Shown here: positions 52,211 through 60,697 of the stretch, one piece after another
Numbering within the stretch: position 1 is the first letter of the stretch
Layout: the number at the start of each line of letters is the position of its first letter
Assembly (NCBI RefSeq): GCF_014200575.1
Contig: NZ_JACHBZ010000010.1
Coordinates: 124,001 to 188,000, forward strand
Source of the DNA: Mucilaginibacter saanensis
Lineage (GTDB): Bacteria; Bacteroidota; Bacteroidia; Sphingobacteriales; Sphingobacteriaceae
Direction: 5' to 3'
Length of the DNA stretch: 64,000 nucleotides
Position numbers and translations under genes: made by a program
Notes under the pieces: model-generated
Databases searched by the model: none
The model's input: the letters and a program-made list of their open reading frames with translations, nothing else
Told to the model about the DNA's origin: nothing

Positions 52211-52969
52211 ATGAACTTACAATTATTGCGCAATGCAACTCAAATATTATCAGCCAACGGCAAAACCATACTGATTGATCCTATGCTAGGCCCTAAAGAC
52301 AGCTATGATCCGTTTCCAAACACCCGTAATACGCTAAGAAACCCATTGGTTGGTCTGCCCATTAACACCAGTGAGTTGCGACAATTAATAAACCGAACCG
52401 ATGCCGTCCTGCTTACGCATGTGCACCTTGACCACTGGGATGTAACAGCGCGGGAAATGCTGCCCAAGAATATTACGCTGTTTTGTCAGCCTGCCAATAC
52501 TGATATTATTTGCGCAGCGGGTTTTACCAACGTTATTCCGGTTAATGACGAGCTTGTTTGGGAAGGCATCCACATCACGCGTATCAGTGGCCGCCACGGC
52601 ACTGGCGAAATAGGCGAGCGCATGGGCATTGTTTCGGGTTATGTAATAACCCATGCCGGTAATAGCATTTACATAGCCGGCGATACAATATGGTGCCCGG
52701 AGGTACAAGATGCGCTGGACAAATATCAGCCTGCCCATATCGTGCTCAATGGTGGAGCCGCCCGCTTTATTACCGGCGACCCGATTGTAATGGATATTAA
52801 CGATATAATAACCGTTTGCAACTACGCCCCCACAGCAAAAGTATACGTGGTACACCTGGAAACCGCTAATCATAGCACCGAAAACAGGGCTGACATTAGA
52901 ACGGCCCTACAGGCGCATCAGCTAAGCAACCGCTGCCATGTACCTGATGACGGGGATTATTTTATATAA
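52211..52969 (+). CDS. MBL-fold metal-dependent hydrolase (UlaG/UPF0173-like)
   Basis: Beta-lactamase superfamily protein of 252 residues. Metal motif is HVHLDH with His70, His72, Asp74 and His75; later IAGDTIWCPEV supplies the bridging Asp and ETANHSTENR the final His. The N-terminal LQLLRNATQILSANGKTILIDPML is typical of the UlaG-like group. I chose ATG 52211; an upstream ATG at 52154 would add non-family residues. The substrate is unknown. It is probably controlled by the divergent HxlR regulator. Confidence 0.9.
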   Translation: MNLQLLRNATQILSANGKTILIDPMLGPKDSYDPFPNTRNTLRNPLVGLPINTSELRQLINRTDAVLLTHVHLDHWDVTAREMLPKNITLFCQPANTDIICAAGFTNVIPVNDELVWEGIHITRISGRHGTGEIGERMGIVSGYVITHAGNSIYIAGDTIWCPEVQDALDKYQPAHIVLNGGAARFITGDPIVMDINDIITVCNYAPTAKVYVVHLETANHSTENRADIRTALQAHQLSNRCHVPDDGDYFI

Positions 52970-53105
52970 ATCCCGTTCATCCTTTGTCCTGCTTTAAGCA
53001 CCCTTATGTTATTTGAAAAAAAAATCAACAATGGCATAGGGGTTTTGCGCTGCATTGTTGTCTGCTGCATAATAAAAGTTAAAACACTACTTTTAAACCC
53101 AAGCT

Positions 53106-53690
53106 TTGCAAACAGACAATACCCATAAAACACCTTACCTGCTGCATCTGAATACAGATGAACACGCCTTTGACCAGATTTATCTTGATCATTATGCCGC
53201 GCTGCACCATTATGCCCTTACACTGGTTAATGATAGCATCACGGCCGATGAAATGGTACAGGATGTATTTTTGAAGATCCTGGAAAAGCGTAAACCCATT
53301 ACCATACATACTTCGCTTAAGGCCTACCTGTACCGCTCGGTGCATAATGAGTGTATGAATTATTTTAAGCACCATAAGGTTAAACAAAAATACCAGACAC
53401 ATACATTTCATGAAATGGAAAAACACACAGAGCACCCACTTGACAAACTGCAATACCGCGAGTTTGAGCAGCGACTGCATCAATCAATTAATGAGCTGCC
53501 GGAGCAATGCCGAACGGTGTTTCAGCTAAGCCGTTTTGAAGAGTTAAAATATGCTGAAATAGCTACGCAACTGGGCATATCTATAAAAACGGTAGATAAC
53601 CAGATGGGTAAGGCACTCAAGCGCCTCAGGTTACAGCTGGCTGATTATCTGCCTTTGATGATATGGATGTTAATAAACATAATGATATGA
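53106..53690 (+). CDS. ECF-type RNA polymerase sigma factor
   Basis: Extracytoplasmic function sigma factor (194 aa) of the Bacteroidota SigW/FecI-like group. Region 2 ([41 protein letters not shown]) and region 4 ([46 protein letters not shown]) are complete. The start used is TTG 53106, since the frame has a stop four codons upstream and no nearby ATG. Its stop overlaps the ATG of the FecR gene in an ATGA, so the two are translationally coupled. In this phylum such pairs normally regulate a SusC/TonB receptor downstream, which is missing here. Confidence 0.93.
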   Translation: MQTDNTHKTPYLLHLNTDEHAFDQIYLDHYAALHHYALTLVNDSITADEMVQDVFLKILEKRKPITIHTSLKAYLYRSVHNECMNYFKHHKVKQKYQTHTFHEMEKHTEHPLDKLQYREFEQRLHQSINELPEQCRTVFQLSRFEELKYAEIATQLGISIKTVDNQMGKALKRLRLQLADYLPLMIWMLINIMI

Positions 53691-54685
53691 AAGAACCTCT
53701 ACATATAACTGATGACTTGCTGATCAGTTACCTGCTTCAGGAGGTATCTGACGAGCAGGTACGGCAGGTAACCGAGTGGCGTGCCATGGATACGGCCAAT
53801 GAACGCCGCTTTGAGCAGTTCAGGCTGATATGGGACAGCAGTAAAAACTTTAAAGCCGACCCTGATATTGACGCCCATGCTTCGTTGCAAAGGGTTAAGC
53901 AAAAGGCAACCCGGCAGGCTAAGGTTGTACCTTTAATCAGCCAATACCCATGGCTTAAAATAGCTGCCGCCATATTACTTTTTGCCGGCGGGTGCTGGTT
54001 ATTTCTTAACAAATTCGTTAATCCGCAGGTACGGTTTGAAACCCAGGGCATTGTGAAAACCGACACCCTGTCTGACGGCTCAACGGTTACGATGAATAAG
54101 TATGCCTTGCTCAACTACCCTAAAAAATTCAGCGCGCAGCAACGCAATGTATCACTGGTTAAAGGCGAAGCCTTTTTTACAGTGACACCCAACAAAGCCA
54201 AACCTTTTATTATAGCTGCCGGCAATACCACCATTAAAGTAGTTGGTACATCGTTCAATGTAAAAAACAACAACGGGATAATAGAGGTTATTGTTGAAAC
54301 CGGGATAGTGCAGGTAACAAACAACCGCAACCGCGTAATGATAACCCTTAAACCTGGCGAAATGGCACTATTGAACCCAACTACAGGAAAGTTTACCCAA
54401 ATAAAAATCCCGGATAATTTATACAGTTATTACCGCAGTAAAGAGTTTGTAGCCAAAAATGTACCATTGGCTAAATTGGTGCAGGTATTAAATGATGTAT
54501 ATGACAGCCATATTAGTATTGATACGGAAGTAGCGTCAAAACATCTGACATTAACAGGAGTACTCAGAACCTCTGATCCGATAGATGTTATTTTGAATGT
54601 GCTATGCATAACGTTGAAGCTCCGGGTTGAGAAAAACCATGACCAGATCATCCTTAAAAAAGCTGACGATTCTTATTATAGATGA
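53687..54685 (+). CDS. FecR-family anti-sigma factor
   Basis: Inner-membrane regulator of 332 residues. The N-terminal cytoplasmic part contains [42 protein letters not shown], the anti-sigma DUF4880-like region. One transmembrane helix ([19 protein letters not shown]) follows. The periplasmic FecR domain has [24 protein letters not shown] and [20 protein letters not shown], and a C-terminal STN-interacting DUF4974-like part ends the protein. ATG 53687 overlaps the sigma factor stop, and its own stop overlaps the next gene start (ATGA at 54682-54685), giving three coupled cistrons. Confidence 0.95.
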   Translation: MKEPLHITDDLLISYLLQEVSDEQVRQVTEWRAMDTANERRFEQFRLIWDSSKNFKADPDIDAHASLQRVKQKATRQAKVVPLISQYPWLKIAAAILLFAGGCWLFLNKFVNPQVRFETQGIVKTDTLSDGSTVTMNKYALLNYPKKFSAQQRNVSLVKGEAFFTVTPNKAKPFIIAAGNTTIKVVGTSFNVKNNNGIIEVIVETGIVQVTNNRNRVMITLKPGEMALLNPTTGKFTQIKIPDNLYSYYRSKEFVAKNVPLAKLVQVLNDVYDSHISIDTEVASKHLTLTGVLRTSDPIDVILNVLCITLKLRVEKNHDQIILKKADDSYYR

Positions 54686-56865
54686 CCAAACGCCATACTA
54701 AACCCTGCACACAAAAACTACCGGTATTGCTGGTAGTTTTTGCTATTTTATGTTGTTTTAACCAAACTTACGCGCAAACCCTGCTGGATAAACGTGTATC
54801 GGTAAACTTTGATCATGCGCGGCTGGCCGATGTACTGCACGAGGTTGGTAAAAAAGGCGACTTTTATTTTGTTTATAAAGGTGGCTTGTTACCTCAGGAT
54901 AGTTTGATCAGCATCGTGAGTAATAACCAAACCGTAGCCGGCATTTTAACGGCGCTGTTTCATGGTAAATATAACCTGGAAGAGCATAAAGAGTACCTGA
55001 TCATTACGCAGCGGCTATCTGGTCTTTCATTACTCAATACGGATATCACCAATGAAAACAATACCTACTCCATCAGTGGTTTGGTTATTGATGAACGCAC
55101 CGGCGAAAGGTTGATGAACGCCAGCGTTTATATTAAGGAGCAATTGGTATCAGCGTTAACTGATGAGCACGGTTACTTCAAAATAAAATTCAGGGCTGAC
55201 AATCCCGGGCAGATCAGTTTAACGGCCAGCAAGCTATCCTATAAAGATACTTCTATTAACTTTCTGCAAACGGTATTGGTAAGCAGCCGCTCGCAAACCG
55301 AAGCTTATAATAATACCACCAATAAAAGCAGCCGCGTTGAAAAAACCGGCATGGGGCATTTGTTTTCATCAGCTAAACAACGCATCCAAAGCATTAATAT
55401 TCCTGATTTTTTTGCCAGGCGGCCTTTCCAGGTATCGCTTACTCCGGGCCTGAGCTCGCATGGCATGTTTAGTCCGCAGGTGGTAAATAAGTTCTCATTA
55501 AACCTCATAGGTGGTTACACGGCGGGTGTTAACGGTTTGGAGTTTGGAGGCCTTTTCAACATCAACAAAATGGACTCCAAATACCTGCAGCTTGCAGGCG
55601 TGTTTAACCTTGTAGGAGGCACAGTTACCGGTGTGCAGGCGGCGGGCGCGCATAACCGGGCCTTAGATACCGTGAGGGGTTTACAGGTTGCCGGTTTTAT
55701 TAACAAAGCCGAAAGCGAAGTTGATGGTGTGCAGCTATCAACCTTGTACAACGAGGCCGGCAAATTAAAGGGCTTGCAAATAGGTTTAGTGAACCAGGCA
55801 GACACCTCAGAAGGAGCCAGCATTGGTTTAATAAATATTATAGGTAATGGTTTCTACAAGGTTAGTTTATCAAGCAATGACATTGCTAATACTAATGTGA
55901 GTTTAAAAAGCGGCACCCATGCTTTTTACAGTACGGTTTACATTGGGTCAAACATATCATCAAACAATAAACTGCATTATTTTGGTTTGGGTATAGGCCA
56001 TGATTTTATGCTGAGCCAGCGGGTATATTTTTCTGCCGAAGCAGCTTACCAGCTTGTGCATACCGGCTCATCATTTGACGACCGCTGGGAGCAGGGTAAA
56101 GTGTTATTAAACGTTCAGCTCTCAAAAAACATCAGCCTTATGGCCGGCCCAACGTTTAACCGTTATAACCACAGCGGCTCATTTCATATTGATGGATTTA
56201 AGAATATTACTCACATACCTGAATATCCGGGCATTTTCGGTTCAGCTGATCACCAGGTGAGGAAATGGGTTGGCTGGGAAGCAGGCATTGCTTTTAATTC
56301 TGTTTTTAGCAACGCCTTTAAGCCCGGGCATAAAGTACACGATAATTCAAACTCATGGTATATAGGCGCCGCCGCTACCACAGGTATTATATGGGACGAT
56401 CCTTATGGCGGAGCTGTTTATGGTGCTGAAATATTCACACATCGGGAGCTGGGCGAACACATAACCGGCACACTTTCCGTTGGATATACTTATTTTTTAT
56501 ATCATAATTACTCCTACTCTTACCCTGACGAAGGCAATCACCAAACCAAAACACTGCTTAATAATTCCTCGGCAAAATTCATACCTGTTAAAGCAGGTAT
56601 CAGGCTATACACCAGCAAAATTTTCTTTATCGGGGGTGAGGTGGGTGAGGCATTTGGGTTATTTAACGAACCATATTACAGCTTCCCTTATGGTAATACA
56701 CCAATTATTTACAAACCCTTCCGTTCATTGATGTACGGTGTATCTGCCGGGTTTAGTTTTCGTAGCGGACTGGAAACCAGTTTCAAGTTTGAAGATTATG
56801 GTCTGCAATCCAATTACAAACAATTTGCATTGCGTTTGGGCTATCGGTTTAAGTTAGGTAAATAA
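54682..56865 (+). CDS. STN / carboxypeptidase-regulatory-like protein with 16-residue repeats and beta-barrel
   Basis: Unusual outer-membrane protein of 727 residues. Order: signal peptide (about 1-32), STN domain (33-115; VNFDHARLADVLHEVGKKGDFYFVYKG), carboxypeptidase-regulatory-like beta domain (129-195; ISGLVIDERTGERLMNASVYI), then about six repeats of roughly 16 residues at 283-390 (pattern VxGhQhxGhxN), resembling LA_2272-type surface repeats. Two barrel-like regions follow, about 411-550 and 558-727, the last homologous to the modules of the gene at 57336. The TonB plug and receptor barrel expected after an STN/FecR pair are absent. Translation is coupled to FecR by ATGA. Confidence 0.85.
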   Translation: MTKRHTKPCTQKLPVLLVVFAILCCFNQTYAQTLLDKRVSVNFDHARLADVLHEVGKKGDFYFVYKGGLLPQDSLISIVSNNQTVAGILTALFHGKYNLEEHKEYLIITQRLSGLSLLNTDITNENNTYSISGLVIDERTGERLMNASVYIKEQLVSALTDEHGYFKIKFRADNPGQISLTASKLSYKDTSINFLQTVLVSSRSQTEAYNNTTNKSSRVEKTGMGHLFSSAKQRIQSINIPDFFARRPFQVSLTPGLSSHGMFSPQVVNKFSLNLIGGYTAGVNGLEFGGLFNINKMDSKYLQLAGVFNLVGGTVTGVQAAGAHNRALDTVRGLQVAGFINKAESEVDGVQLSTLYNEAGKLKGLQIGLVNQADTSEGASIGLINIIGNGFYKVSLSSNDIANTNVSLKSGTHAFYSTVYIGSNISSNNKLHYFGLGIGHDFMLSQRVYFSAEAAYQLVHTGSSFDDRWEQGKVLLNVQLSKNISLMAGPTFNRYNHSGSFHIDGFKNITHIPEYPGIFGSADHQVRKWVGWEAGIAFNSVFSNAFKPGHKVHDNSNSWYIGAAATTGIIWDDPYGGAVYGAEIFTHRELGEHITGTLSVGYTYFLYHNYSYSYPDEGNHQTKTLLNNSSAKFIPVKAGIRLYTSKIFFIGGEVGEAFGLFNEPYYSFPYGNTPIIYKPFRSLMYGVSAGFSFRSGLETSFKFEDYGLQSNYKQFALRLGYRFKLGK

Positions 56866-56925
56866 TATTAACGGAGTGCGTAGGGGTAAAAGCCAGGGTT
56901 GTTGTCACATTCTCAAAACACAACC

Positions 56926-57291
56926 ATGGAGAGAGTCCGCGAAACAGCTATTGCGTTATTGATGCTATTTTTAATGATAGGCTCATTAATTATTATTTAC
57001 AGTTTACTTATGTGGCAGGAGTTACCAAAAGGATTGGGACTGACCCTGCTTTTTGCTTTGGTTATATTAAAAAGCACCATCACCGGCCTGCGCACTTACC
57101 AGCCCGCGCAGGAATTAAACGGCACAGATACCCGGCTTATTAAATTCTTCCTGTTGAGTATCCTCAGTGTTTTCTTCATTGTGGTATTCATTTCCTATTT
57201 ACTTAAAAGCCAGCAGCAGGCCGCAGAAATCGCTTTCGGAATAAGTTTGCTGACCATTAAAAAGGCCCTCGACTTTTTACCCACCGATTAA
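56926..57291 (+). CDS. Small membrane protein of unknown function
   Basis: I do not recognise this family. The 121-residue protein has three or four transmembrane segments: AIALLMLFLMIGSLIIIYSLLM, GLTLLFALVILKSTITGL, FFLLSILSVFFIVVFISYLL and a weaker C-terminal one. I chose ATG 56926 (MERVRE), because 56899 is a TTG with a weaker context. It lies between the two barrel-domain genes on the same strand with gaps of 60 and 44 bases, and so is probably part of the same transcript. Possible roles are assembly or signalling, but this is a guess. Confidence 0.7.
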   Translation: MERVRETAIALLMLFLMIGSLIIIYSLLMWQELPKGLGLTLLFALVILKSTITGLRTYQPAQELNGTDTRLIKFFLLSILSVFFIVVFISYLLKSQQQAAEIAFGISLLTIKKALDFLPTD

Positions 57292-57335
57292 TTGCTTATT
57301 ACACACTGTACAATTTATAAATCAATTCATTAAAC

Positions 57336-58334
57336 ATGAAACATCTATTTTTATCTTTTTTTATCCTGACTATTTTATGTACTATGGCTGCGCACGCACA
57401 AACCCCCAGTACCTGGCGCGTTGGTTTCGGCATTGATGCAGGCGTATCAACCTCCGATGCCTTCAAATATGCCTTAGGGGCAGATATCAGGGTTCAGAAA
57501 GATTTTACCCAGCACCTTTCCGGAACGTTCACCACCGGTTTCAGTCATTTTTTTGAAAAAGATCATTTTGCCAATTACACGCAATACGGCAGCCCCTACA
57601 ATGTAATACCTGTTAAGCTGGGTGTTAAATACTTTGTAGCTAACAACCTTTACCTGGGCGGCGAAGCCGGCGCAGGATTTGCCTTTGAGCAATGGGGTAC
57701 GTCATTCCTGTGGTCGCCATCTGTTGGGCTGGCCTTTAAAAACGGAATTGACCTCAGCCTTAAATATGAAGATTATACCAAAGATAAGGCCACCAAAAAC
57801 ATCGCTTTAAGGTTAGCCTATGGTTTTGGCGCACGCAGGCTGGCCTCGCACAAAACAGCCGGTAACGGATCTAAAGACCTTGAACTTGGCATAAGCATAA
57901 ACCCAGGAGTAAATATAGAATCGGCAGATAACCATATACTGGGTGGTGATGTTACTTTGTACAAACCTTTATCAGATAACGTAAAATTCACCGTTTCGGC
58001 TGGTTATACACACATGTTTAAATCCTACTACTACAGCTATGGCCTTACTGATGCTGCCGGTAATAATTATATCAACAATAACTCTACAGTAAAAAATGTG
58101 ATTCCAGTTAAAGTCGGCCTGCGGTTGTATCTGGCAGATACGTTTTATTTAGGCGGCGAAGCGGGCGTTGGGTTTGCCACAAAAAGAAACACCTCTTTTG
58201 TTTACACACCATCATTAGGTTTCCAGCTTAAAAATGGCATTGATGTTGGCGTTAAATACGATAATTATTCCAGCCGCCTGATACAGGATGCCCTGTCGGT
58301 TAAACTAGGCTACCATTTTAAGTTGAACAAATAA
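57336..58334 (+). CDS. Outer-membrane beta-barrel protein with two tandem modules
   Basis: Exported protein of 332 residues (signal peptide MKHLFLSFFILTILCTMAAHAQ). Two homologous modules occupy about 27-166 and 183-332. Each contains an IPVK(L/V)G(V/L)(K/R) block, a YLGGEAG(A/V)GF strand, a SP(S)-(V/L)G strand and a KNGID(L/V) strand. The same module closes the protein encoded at 54682 (FIPVKAGIRLY, IGGEVGEAFG). It is probably an OmpW/porin-like barrel of unknown function. It ends the locus, just before a strong terminator. Confidence 0.82.
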   Translation: MKHLFLSFFILTILCTMAAHAQTPSTWRVGFGIDAGVSTSDAFKYALGADIRVQKDFTQHLSGTFTTGFSHFFEKDHFANYTQYGSPYNVIPVKLGVKYFVANNLYLGGEAGAGFAFEQWGTSFLWSPSVGLAFKNGIDLSLKYEDYTKDKATKNIALRLAYGFGARRLASHKTAGNGSKDLELGISINPGVNIESADNHILGGDVTLYKPLSDNVKFTVSAGYTHMFKSYYYSYGLTDAAGNNYINNNSTVKNVIPVKVGLRLYLADTFYLGGEAGVGFATKRNTSFVYTPSLGFQLKNGIDVGVKYDNYSSRLIQDALSVKLGYHFKLNK

Positions 58335-58357
58335 TATTACCCTAAACCTTATCACTC

Positions 58358-58389
58358 AAGCAGCAGTACAAGTACTGCTGCTTTTTTTA
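58358..58389 (+). terminator. Intrinsic terminator of the sigma/FecR/barrel locus
   Basis: AAGCAGCAGTAC and GTACTGCTGCTT form a 12-bp stem followed by a run of seven T; 23 bases after the last stop codon. Confidence 0.92.
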
Positions 58390-58457
58390 TATCAACACGA
58401 TAGGTTAAGGGTTTTTAGAATATATCCTCCGTTTCTTATGTTGACGTATTATGAAAG

Positions 58458-58685
58458 CTGCATAAAGAATATCTCAAAGGATCTGTCAGCTTTGACGAAG
58501 ACTAAGGCCCGCCCCTTTAATTCGACGACGCTACACCTGTGACATGTTTGTTTTAACACCACAATAAAACCATAAACCCCTTAGGGGTATCCTGTTTATA
58601 GCATCATAATTCGGCACATCAGCTCCATAGGAGCTTCCTGTGTCATCGCAAAACTTGTATTTTATTAGGAAGCTCCGATGGAGCT
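58458..58685. repeat. Composite palindromic repeat region, copy 2
   Basis: Block 1 (58458-58546) aligns in order with 28993-29095: CTGCATAAAGAATAT, CTGTCAG, GACGAAGACT, TTCGACG, GTGACATG. Block 2 (58565-58685) aligns with 48529-48637: ACCCC-TTA-GGGGTATCCTGTTT, AGCATCATAA, AGCTCC-ATAGGAGCTTCCTG, TTAGGAAGCTCCGATGGAGCT. The rest of the gap up to the ansA gene shows nothing definable. Confidence 0.75.
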
Positions 58686-58812
58686 AAACGTACTGCATGA
58701 TTACTATAAACACGATGCTCCTACCGGAGCGCTATCAAGTATGGCATTTCTCCTGCAGCGTTTTCGAAATTCTATCACTCACCATAACAAAGCAAAAACA
58801 CAATTGGTTCCT

Positions 58813-59835
58813 TTATGAAACCGTTATCTCCCCTCTAAGGTCCAACTCCATGTATTGTTTAACCATTGCCGGGTCATCAAACATCCCTAACAGGTACATC
58901 ATTTTGGTAACAGCCGATTCAAAGGTCATATCATAACCATTGGCTACACCTATATCTTTCAGCAGTTTACTGGTTTCGTAACGCCCCAGTTCAACTGTAC
59001 CTACTTTACATTGCGAAATATCTACCACCACCTTGCCGCTGTCAATAGCGCCTTTCAGCAAATCAATAAACCAGCTATCGGTAGTGGTGTTGCCTGCGCC
59101 AAAGGTTTCCATTACCACGCCCCTTACATCGGCATTTAAAATAGTTTCAACCACTTTTTGCCCTATGCCCGGATACAGCTTCAGCACGGCTACATCACTG
59201 ATCAGGTTACTATGGATAATAAGCGGTTCCCCTTCTTTTGGGTGCCTGATATCGTTGGCGCTAAAACGCAGGTGAACACCAGACTCGGCCAGTATAGGAT
59301 AGTTTGGTGAGCGGAATGCCTCAAACTTTGATGAATTATATTTAAACGCCCGGTTACCCCTGAACAGTTTATAATCAAAATAAATACAAACCTCGGGTAC
59401 GCGTGCATGATCGCCTTTTTTTGCCTTGGCAATTTCAATGGCGGTCATCAGGTTTTCCTTGGCATCGGTACGTATGGCACTTATAGGCAATTGCGAACCG
59501 GTAAAAATCACGGGTTTACCCAGGTTTTCGAGCATAAAGCTCAGGGCCGATGCAGTGTATGCCATCGTATCTGATCCGTGTAATATTACAAAACCATCAT
59601 TATCATGATAATTCGACTGGATAAGGCTGGCCAGTTGGCTCCAGATAGCCGGGTTCATGTTTGACGAATCAATGATCTCCTCAAAGGAGTGTACCTTAAT
59701 TCTGCAATTAAGTTTCTCCAGTTCAGGCACATTATCCATTATCTGTTCAAAGTTAATGGGTTTGAGCACCTTGGTAACAGGATCGCTCATCATCCCAATA
59801 GTACCGCCTGTATAAATGATCAGTATTTGGCTCAT
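58813..59835 (-). CDS. ansA: L-asparaginase, type I (cytosolic)
   Basis: Hydrolyses asparagine to aspartate and ammonia (340 aa). First catalytic Thr is Thr12 in YTGGTIGM, and the second motif is VILHGSDTMAYTASALSFML with the Thr-Asp pair. VIFTGSQLPISAIRTDAKENLMTA holds the catalytic lysine region. It lacks a signal peptide, so it is the cytosolic form. I chose ATG 59835 (MSQILIIYTGG); the extended frame overlaps tatD. It follows tatD by 46 bases. Confidence 0.96.
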   Translation of the reverse strand: MSQILIIYTGGTIGMMSDPVTKVLKPINFEQIMDNVPELEKLNCRIKVHSFEEIIDSSNMNPAIWSQLASLIQSNYHDNDGFVILHGSDTMAYTASALSFMLENLGKPVIFTGSQLPISAIRTDAKENLMTAIEIAKAKKGDHARVPEVCIYFDYKLFRGNRAFKYNSSKFEAFRSPNYPILAESGVHLRFSANDIRHPKEGEPLIIHSNLISDVAVLKLYPGIGQKVVETILNADVRGVVMETFGAGNTTTDSWFIDLLKGAIDSGKVVVDISQCKVGTVELGRYETSKLLKDIGVANGYDMTFESAVTKMMYLLGMFDDPAMVKQYMELDLRGEITVS

Positions 59836-59881
59836 GAAATACGGTTTATGCTGTATAAGTATATTAAAATAAGTATTGTTG

Positions 59882-60649
59882 TTATATCCCAAACAGTTGT
59901 TTGGAATTTTCGGTAGTTATATTGGCCACCGTTTCCACATCTGTCTGATGCAGCTCCGCCACTTTTTGGGCTATATAAATCAAGTACGAACTTTCATTAG
60001 GTTTACCACGGAACGGAACGGGCGTAAGGTACGGAGAATCTGTTTCTAAAACTATATGCCTCAGATCTATTTGAGGGATGATTTTATCTAAACCCGCATT
60101 TTTATAGGTAACTACTCCGCCTATGCCCAGGTAAAAACCAAGTGCAGTTATTTTTTCGGCCTGTTCAAGTGTACCCGCAAAACAATGAAAAATGCCTCGC
60201 AGGTCGGCGTCCTGCTCCTGTTGCAATACCTCATACACCTCGTTAAAGGCGTCGCGGCAGTGTATAACGATGGGGAGTTTAAGGCTTTTTGCCCAATTGA
60301 TCTGCCTGCGGAAAGCTTCGATCTGCTCTTTCAGGAAAGTTTTGTCCCAATACAGGTCAATCCCGATCTCGCCTATGGCCACAATTTTATTTTGCTGATG
60401 CGAAGCTTCTATCTGGTTTAACTCCTGCTCCCAGTTTTCCTTTACCGAGCAGGGATGCAGGCCCAGCATGGCAAAACATTGATCGGGATAAGCATGCACC
60501 AGGTCAAACAATAAGGGCACCGAAGCCATATCAACATTTGGCAAAAACAGGCGGTTAATGTTATTGCTGATACAGCGCTCCATTAATTCGGCCCGTTTAT
60601 CAGCAAGGGTTTCGTAATACAGGTGGGTATGGGTGTCTGTTAGTACCAT
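59882..60649 (-). CDS. tatD: TatD-family deoxyribonuclease
   Basis: Metal-dependent TIM-barrel nuclease (255 aa). The metal ligands are in DTHTHLY near the start (His7, His9), GEIGIDLYW (Glu), IHCRDAF (His), HCFAGT (His) and ETDSPYLTP (Asp). The C-terminal PNESSYLIYIAQKVAELHQ segment is typical. Family members act in DNA repair or in fragmenting DNA. It lies upstream of ansA in the same direction, and a terminator for the next gene is just upstream. Confidence 0.96.
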   Translation of the reverse strand: MVLTDTHTHLYYETLADKRAELMERCISNNINRLFLPNVDMASVPLLFDLVHAYPDQCFAMLGLHPCSVKENWEQELNQIEASHQQNKIVAIGEIGIDLYWDKTFLKEQIEAFRRQINWAKSLKLPIVIHCRDAFNEVYEVLQQEQDADLRGIFHCFAGTLEQAEKITALGFYLGIGGVVTYKNAGLDKIIPQIDLRHIVLETDSPYLTPVPFRGKPNESSYLIYIAQKVAELHQTDVETVANITTENSKQLFGI

Positions 60650-60662
60650 ATTGCAAAAATAA

Positions 60663-60694
60663 AAAAGCCCCCTGTTTTTTAGCAGAAGGCTTTT
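60663..60694 (-). terminator. Intrinsic terminator of the first FKBP gene
   Basis: On the minus strand AAAAGCCTTCTG and CAGGGGGCTTTT pair with two G-T positions around a short loop, followed by a run of T. It is only about 15 bases before the tatD start. Confidence 0.75.
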
Positions 60695-60697
60695 GCA

